From assembly GCF_901709675.1 (NCBI RefSeq), contig NC_051096.1, forward strand, positions 8,211,001 through 8,275,000: DNA of 64,000 bases, read 5' to 3'. Position 1 is the first letter of the stretch; each line of letters starts with the position of its first letter. The notes beneath the pieces are model-generated. The model was not told the origin of the DNA and made no database searches. It was given only the letters and a program-made list of their open reading frames with translations. The DNA comes from Syngnathus acus. Lineage: Eukaryota > Chordata > Actinopteri > Syngnathiformes > Syngnathidae. The position numbers and the translations under genes were made by a program. Of the stretch, positions 58,380 to 64,000 are shown one piece after another.

Positions 58380-58584
58380 CGAAGGTTATATTTTCAATCC
58401 GGTATCGCGAGAGTTCCACATGTCGTTGTTCTCGCTCACCGACGACGAGACTTGCTGTCTGGAAATTAGTCTCGTGGGTTCGACACAAAAACTGTTTTCT
58501 TCTTATTTGTTTTAGCCTCTAACCGGAGACTTTAGTTGTTCTACTGTTCAAAACGCACTTTTGTTAGTTTACGGAATAAGGCTG
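58380..58584 (+). promoter_or_regulatory. hnrnpr: hnrnpr promoter and first non-coding exon (predicted)
   Basis: A CpG-rich block after AT-rich sequence. It contains tcgcgaga at 58405-58412, a motif typical of CpG-rich housekeeping promoters. A gtaagt donor after 58584 would end a leader exon; the acceptor gaattag at 59285 joins four bases before the ATG at 59290. No TATA box is seen. The start position is not fixed. Confidence 0.55.
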
Positions 58585-59289
58585 GTAAGTGTTGCTAACT
58601 GTTTTATTTGCTGCTTTAACCGCTCGTGTATGTTTGATGTTGAAGATATGGTTGCACGGCGCGGCCTTCCTACTGCATCTTTCGCTAGCTAGCCTGTAGC
58701 TACGCCGTCAGCGAAGCTAACCTATGGTGTCAAACGTGCATGTTTTTTTTTTTACATTTGGACACAATGCGGATATCCTTTTAAACCACTGGTATCATGT
58801 TGTGGCCACAAGTCTTGTGATATCATCAGAATTGAGCGTTATTCATCTTAGTAGTTAGCTAGCAAGCTGTGTGCGAGGGGGCGGGACGCGAGTCTCCCTT
58901 GCTAACGAAACCCAATACCGAAATGCCGAATGGGACGTACTTGAAGCAATATTTACAAATATTATTTGTTTGCTTTTAAATGCCTATTAAGCACTTATTA
59001 ACGTATTTATTAACGATGTTTCGCCTTTAGCTGAACTACCACTGCAATTTAAGATCTAGCGGTACTTTGGCAAATACCGATTACAAAACTCCTAATTCTG
59101 TCCTATGTAACTTGTAGTTGCAAGTACGTTTAGTTTTAGGTGTTTCAAACTATAGTACGAAAACGCTTTGCAGTGGCTTGAAAACATTATTTTGTACCTG
59201 ACAATTATAGTTGTTGGTAAGTAGCAAGTGCCTCCATCACAGCAAAATTGTGCTTGGATCAATTATACGCCTGACGTTGAATTAGGAGA

Positions 59290-62149
59290 ATGGCTGCCGC
59301 TGAGGTGAACGGTAGTTCTGCCCTGCCGAAGGAGGAAGAAGAACCCATGGAGGTCACAGGACCACTCACAGAGAACTACCAGACACTCATTAACGCGGGA
59401 CTCTCACAAAATGTTGCGGAAAATCTCGATAACATCTTTCAGACAGGTGAGCTACCATCTTGGTATTACATTTTCCAAGTGTGATGGAACTCATTTTGCT
59501 GTTGGAATGAAAGGTTTGGTAGCTTATGCTGAATTGGACGAGAGGGCCATCGATGCTCTACGGGAGTTCAGCGAGGAGGGAGCCCTTGCTGTGCTGCAGC
59601 AGTTCAGAGAGAGTGACCTATCTCACGTGCAGGTAATGAATGGTATATGTCATGCTAATATGGCCACTGCTAATGTCTTTCATATCAATGTGCTTTATTG
59701 ATGGTCTCCTTTTTCCTCCTAGAATAAAAGCGCTTTCCTTTGCGGCGTGATGAAAACGTACCGACAGAGAGAGAAGCAAGGTAGCAAAGTGCAAGAGTCC
59801 ACCAAAGGGCCAGATGAGACAAAAATAAAGGTATGGCACTGACCCTAGGGGCTTTTTTTTATATATATATAAATAAAAACTGTATGCAATTTGGTCAATG
59901 TTTTCTCTTTGCTTCAACATCAGGCTCTTTTGGAGCAGACAGGATACACTTTGGATGTCACCACAGGGCAGAGGAAGTATGGAGGCCCCCCACCCGAGAA
60001 GGTTTTCAATGGACTACAACCGGGGATTGGGACAGAGGTAAATACACTCGAAAAACAGATGCCAATCAGTATGACAACAATAGAAAAAGGATCAATTCAA
60101 TCAGTCCGCAGTCAAATTCTTGTACAACCTTTGGGAATCTTTGACTTAAGTGATTCAACAATCGCTCCATTGTTATTGAAACCCGAGTGTTTTTGCGTCG
60201 TCAGGTGTTTGTGGGCAAGATCCCGAGGGACTTGTACGAAGATGAGCTGGTTCCTCTCTTTGAGTCCGCTGGCCCCATCTGGGATCTCAGGTTAATGATG
60301 GACCCGCTCTCTGGTCAGAATAGAGGTTACGCCTTCATCACGTTCTGCAATAAGGACGACGCACAAAAGGCTGTGAAGCTCGTAAGTAATGAGCTTGCAA
60401 ATCTGCACGCTTTGGGACATGTCTAACCACTTGGCACCGAGGTGCAACTTTGCAATTAGTCTTCCTGCAATAGCAGTAGGTATTCGCTTTTGAATATGTT
60501 TGTCAATGTTATTTATTGACTTTTTTTTTTTTTTTTTTCTCTCCTTGGTGTTCCAGTGTGATAACTATGAAATCCGCCCTGGCAAGTACTTGGGAGTGTG
60601 CATATCGGTTGCCAACAACCGGCTGTTTGTTGGCTCTATTCCAAAGAGCAAGACTCGAGAAAGTATATTGGAAGACTTTGGCAAAGTTACAGGTCCGTCT
60701 CTAGGTCCCAGATGAGCATCAAACAAAGAATGGAATGAAATATAATATTGCTACCGGCTTAGCCTTCGCTCCGATCAATTTGGTTGAATCTTTCAGAGGG
60801 TCTCCAAGAAGTGATCCTGTACCACCAGCCAGACGATAAGAAGAAGAACCGAGGCTTCTGTTTCCTGGAATACGAGGACCACAAGTCTGCTGCGCAGGCC
60901 CGTCGCCGCCTGATGAGCGGCAAGGTCAAAGTGTGGGGGAATCCAGTAACGGTGGAGTGGGCTGACCCTGTCGCTGAGCCAGACCCTGAAGTCATGGCCA
61001 AGGTGAGTTCATTCATTGATAGTGTTTATCAACTAAAATTGAAAGTCATCATTTGGTTGTTGTGCTAACACAATGTGTGTGCGTGTGTGTGTGTGGCGCA
61101 GGTAAAGGTGCTCTTTGTAAGGAAGCTAGCCACAGCGGTCACCGAGGAGCTCCTTGAAAAAACCTTCTCTCAGTTTGGAAAGCTGGAGCGAGTGAAGAAG
61201 TTGAAAGACTACGCTTTTGTTCATTTTGAAGAAAGGGATGCCGCAGTGAAGGTGAGATGCGCTTTCGACGCCTTGCCCTGTTTTTGTTTGGGGAGGAGCT
61301 CATTGAATTCTCAACAGGCTATGGATGAGATGAACGGGAAGGAGCTCGGCGGCGACGAAATCGAGATAGTCTTGGCCAAACCCCCAGATAAGAAGAGGAA
61401 AGAGCGCCAAGCCGCTCGGCAGACCTCCAGGACCACCGGGTGAGTCGGCGAGCCAGGGGCGGGGAGGAAAGACAAGACGACGTCTGGCGACCCGGCCGAC
61501 TGACGCCCATAACAAAGCTAACATAGTGCGTCTTTGTAGGTATGACGACTACTATTACTACCCACCTCCACGCATGCCACCCCAAGGGCGTGGCAGAGGT
61601 CGTGGCGGCCGTGGGGGCTATTCTTATCCATCAGATTACTACGGCTATGAAGAGTATTACGATGACTACTATGGCTATGACTATCACGACTACCGCGGTG
61701 GCTACGAAGACCCTTACTACGGCGGCTATGAGGATGTATACAGCAGCAGGGGGCGCGGCAGCCGTCCCAGCAGGGGCGGGGCCCCTCCATCCAGGGCCCG
61801 CGGCGTGCCCACCGCCCGAGGCAGGGGGGGCTACTCCCAGAGAGGGCCGCCCCTGGGAGCGCCGAGGGGCAGCCGAGGAGGGCGGGGGACCCCGTTCCAG
61901 CCGCAAAGGGGCCGCGGGCCACGTGGGGCCCGCGGCAATCGCGGGGGGAACGTCGGAGGCAAGAGGAAGGCCGACGTGTTCAACCAGCCTGACTCCAAGC
62001 GCCGCCAGACCAACAACCAGCAGAACTGGGGGTCCCAGCCCATCGCCCAGCAGCCCCTGCAGCAAGGGGCCGACTATTCCGGTAACTATGGTTACAGTAA
62101 TGACACCATGGAGTTTTCACAGGATTCTTATGGGCAGCAGTGGAAGTAA
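59290..62149 (+). CDS. hnrnpr: Heterogeneous nuclear ribonucleoprotein R
   Basis: Complete, 632 residues (human 633), ten coding exons: 59290-59446, 59514-59632, 59723-59830, 59924-60037, 60205-60381, 60557-60692, 60797-61002, 61102-61251, 61318-61439, 61540-62149. All are in phase with GT-AG introns. An acidic N-terminal domain is followed by three RNA-recognition motifs at about 167-240 ([23 protein letters not shown]), 245-325 ([20 protein letters not shown]) and 340-410 ([22 protein letters not shown]). The tail has a Tyr/Asp-rich part, an RGG/RG-rich region, a basic motif (GGKRKAD...SKRRQ) and a Gln/Asn-rich end, YGQQWK. It binds mRNA in splicing, stability and transport. The C-terminal sequence fits hnRNP R rather than its paralogue SYNCRIP. 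Confidence 0.96.
59447..59513 (+). other. hnrnpr: 67-bp intron with weak acceptor in hnrnpr
   Basis: The exon ending FQTG must join LVAYAELDE at 59514. The intron is only 67 bp and its 3' end (ttggaatgaaag) lacks a pyrimidine tract next to the AG. Reading through it reaches a stop after 12 intron codons. Confidence 0.8.
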
Positions 62150-63175
62150 AGACACCACAAGATTTGGGCTATGTGACGGCAACAACAACAACAACAAATT
62201 GATTGGCCATATTTGTTGATTGATTGACTTTTTATTCGTTAGTTACAAATCTGTTTGTCGTTCAAGGAGGAAAAGCCTCCAGAATTGGCTTGAAATTATT
62301 ATGAATTACAGGTACTTGGAAAGGCTGCAGAATGAGTGAAATTTAAGTTGCAGTGAATAATTACAACAACAAAAAACAACATTAAGCCATGTATATTGTT
62401 ACTTTTTTTTTCCTGATGACCTAAAAGCTAACTGAACATTACCCAAAGTGGACATTCATTGTGAGTAGTTTGAGAAAACAAAGAAAAAAACAAAAAAAAA
62501 AAAGACATTGGCTTGCAGGACATTTGTGTCCGTGTCCCTCCCCCTCTTGTACTCCCTTTATTTGTGCTTCTTGTGGCAAAAATACGCTAGGCACGCAAGT
62601 GGCATGACACAGCCGTAAGAATATCCTTCCATTTGAACCAAGTGAATTTACGACACTACACACGGACGGACGGACGGACGGACGGACGGACGGCAGTTGT
62701 AGCGACAAAATCTCTTGCGCCTTCGGGCTAGAACGGAGTGTGTAGATAATAAAAAAATAAATAAAAAAAAGTGACGGTAGCAGGTGCAATGCGAGGTTGT
62801 CCGCTGTGTCTGCCGCATACGTGCCTGATGTATTTGAAGCATCATAGTTGCTTAGGGACTTGCTTGTATATAAATGCTTCTGGTTAGAGCTTCAGACTTC
62901 ATTTTTTGTTTTTTGCAAAGGTGGAGAAAAGAATCCACAAAGGAGGAAATCGACATTTTTGTAAGTGTATGCTTAGCATTTCTAGAGAGCGTCAAATTGT
63001 GATGATTTCTTTTTTAAACCGATACCATCATTTCCTGTTTTCTTTCAAATTGCCCAACTAGAATTTGGTTTGGCTTACCATAAGAGCCGACCCATAGCAA
63101 TTTGTTCTCTGATGTTACTTGTATTTATAACCTCTACGTTTGTTCCGTTTCAATAAAACTCAGCTGAGAATCAAT
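62150..63175 (+). other. hnrnpr: hnrnpr 3' UTR (predicted)
   Basis: No coding exon recognised. AT-rich, with an ACGG array at about 62663-62693 and an A-rich stretch at about 62746-62770. A clear AATAAA lies at 63152-63157. Confidence 0.5.
63152..63157 (+). terminator. hnrnpr: Candidate hnrnpr poly(A) signal
   Basis: AATAAA about 1.0 kb after the stop codon, in AT-rich sequence. The A-rich stretch near 62750 holds weaker alternatives. Confidence 0.45.
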
Positions 63176-64000
63176 CAGTCAATTGTCAAATTCTCAAATT
63201 CAGTCTTTTTCCATTCAGCCGCACAAGTTCAATTCTCACATTGGGAAGAAGATCTTCAAATTGGTTTGCCTCAAGGAGAATCAGAAGGCTGCAATTGGTA
63301 CGCGCGCCCGGACACTTGTGTTTGGATGCAATTATTAAAGCAAGCCTTTATTACTGTGCTCACAATTCTTATTGTCACAGCAGTAGCAAACGCTCCAAGT
63401 CTCTTGTGTGCATGGATGTACAGTGGATGATTGACATGCTTCTTCCAATACCGCCTTGCCATAGGGACAGTCCAAATGGAATCAGAAAAGGCCAAATTTT
63501 GCCCAGGTACATGTGCAAACTAATCAAGCAGCAGCATGTGCCTTTGAAGGGGACTTTAGTGACGCTCGCTGTGAAATGCAAACTTCTATAATCATCTGCA
63601 GAGAAATCTTTCTCATAGAGCTCACGCCACCCCCGCCCCCTAAGATCTGTACATCTATCTGTCCACACAATGGTACGGGGCAAATGCGCGTGTTGATAAT
63701 TTTCACCCCATTCATGCATTAAAACCTTTGTGATCCATATTGATTGAACCTTCAAATCCTCCGCTCCCTTTGAAGACTCCAAGGAAATGACCACTCCAAA
63801 GGGTTGAAATTGACAGCTCCCTTATAAACAGTGCACTTGTTTGCCTTTTCGTGACTGTGGTTGTCCATCATGTCTTTTGTTTTACGTGACTGTCCTCTTA
63901 TTCCAACCTGCCCAGGTGGAGGAGCATTGAGAGAGCGCCGCCGCTAGAGTGAAGAACTCACCTGAACGGTACTCAAGGGTGAGCTCTCCTAGTCTCCCCT
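63176..64000. other. Right-edge sequence, no gene recognised
   Basis: Open frames of up to 139 codons on the minus strand (63375-63794) and shorter ones on the plus strand have no family resemblance. GC content rises after about 63910, which could mark the approach of another gene, but I cannot support a call. Confidence 0.4.

Noticed and set aside
61518-62065. Long minus-strand frames over the hnrnpr tail
   Set aside because: Antisense of the RGG-rich last exon; composition artefact.

Overview
This is an animal genomic window, most likely from a compact teleost (percomorph) fish. The five protein-coding genes are vertebrate families split by canonical GT-AG introns, many only 65-120 bp long. 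Spaces between genes hold fish-style tetranucleotide arrays (GGAT/GGAC), a dispersed repeat common in teleosts and a tRNA-derived SINE. A syngnathid-like fish is possible, but I cannot fix the species from sequence alone. All gene models were built by hand from splice sites, reading phase and remembered family sequences.

Layout. (1) 1-10673, plus strand: slc4a7 (NBCn1, electroneutral Na+/HCO3- cotransporter), entering from beyond the left edge and ending in a PDZ-ligand tail. (2) 13527-16211, minus strand: herpud2, an ER membrane protein with a ubiquitin-like domain, tail to tail with slc4a7. (3) About 16.3-38.6 kb: a gene-poor stretch with simple-sequence arrays, including 60 perfect GGGCT units that follow 13 GAGCT units, a teleost dispersed repeat and a SINE. 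(4) About 38.65-54.1 kb, plus strand: adgrb1 (BAI1 adhesion GPCR), with a GC-box/TATA promoter, an ATG-free leader exon, five thrombospondin repeats, HRM, GAIN/GPS, seven membrane segments and a C-terminal QTEV. (5) 56855-57899, plus strand: atp5if1 (mitochondrial ATPase inhibitor), whose last codons and poly(A) signal are triplicated in a 127-bp tandem array. (6) About 58.4-63.2 kb, plus strand: hnrnpr, complete, 632 residues. The last 0.8 kb holds nothing I can call.

The genes do not form a pathway; they are ordinary housekeeping and neuronal genes. I found no new multi-gene system. The points most worth a second look are local: a phase-matched pair of alternative acceptors tied to a cassette exon in slc4a7, a GC-AG intron in slc4a7, the atp5if1 3'-end triplication, the G4-prone GAGCT/GGGCT array, changes in functional motifs of adgrb1, and the placement of a BAI1-type gene beside atp5if1 and hnrnpr.
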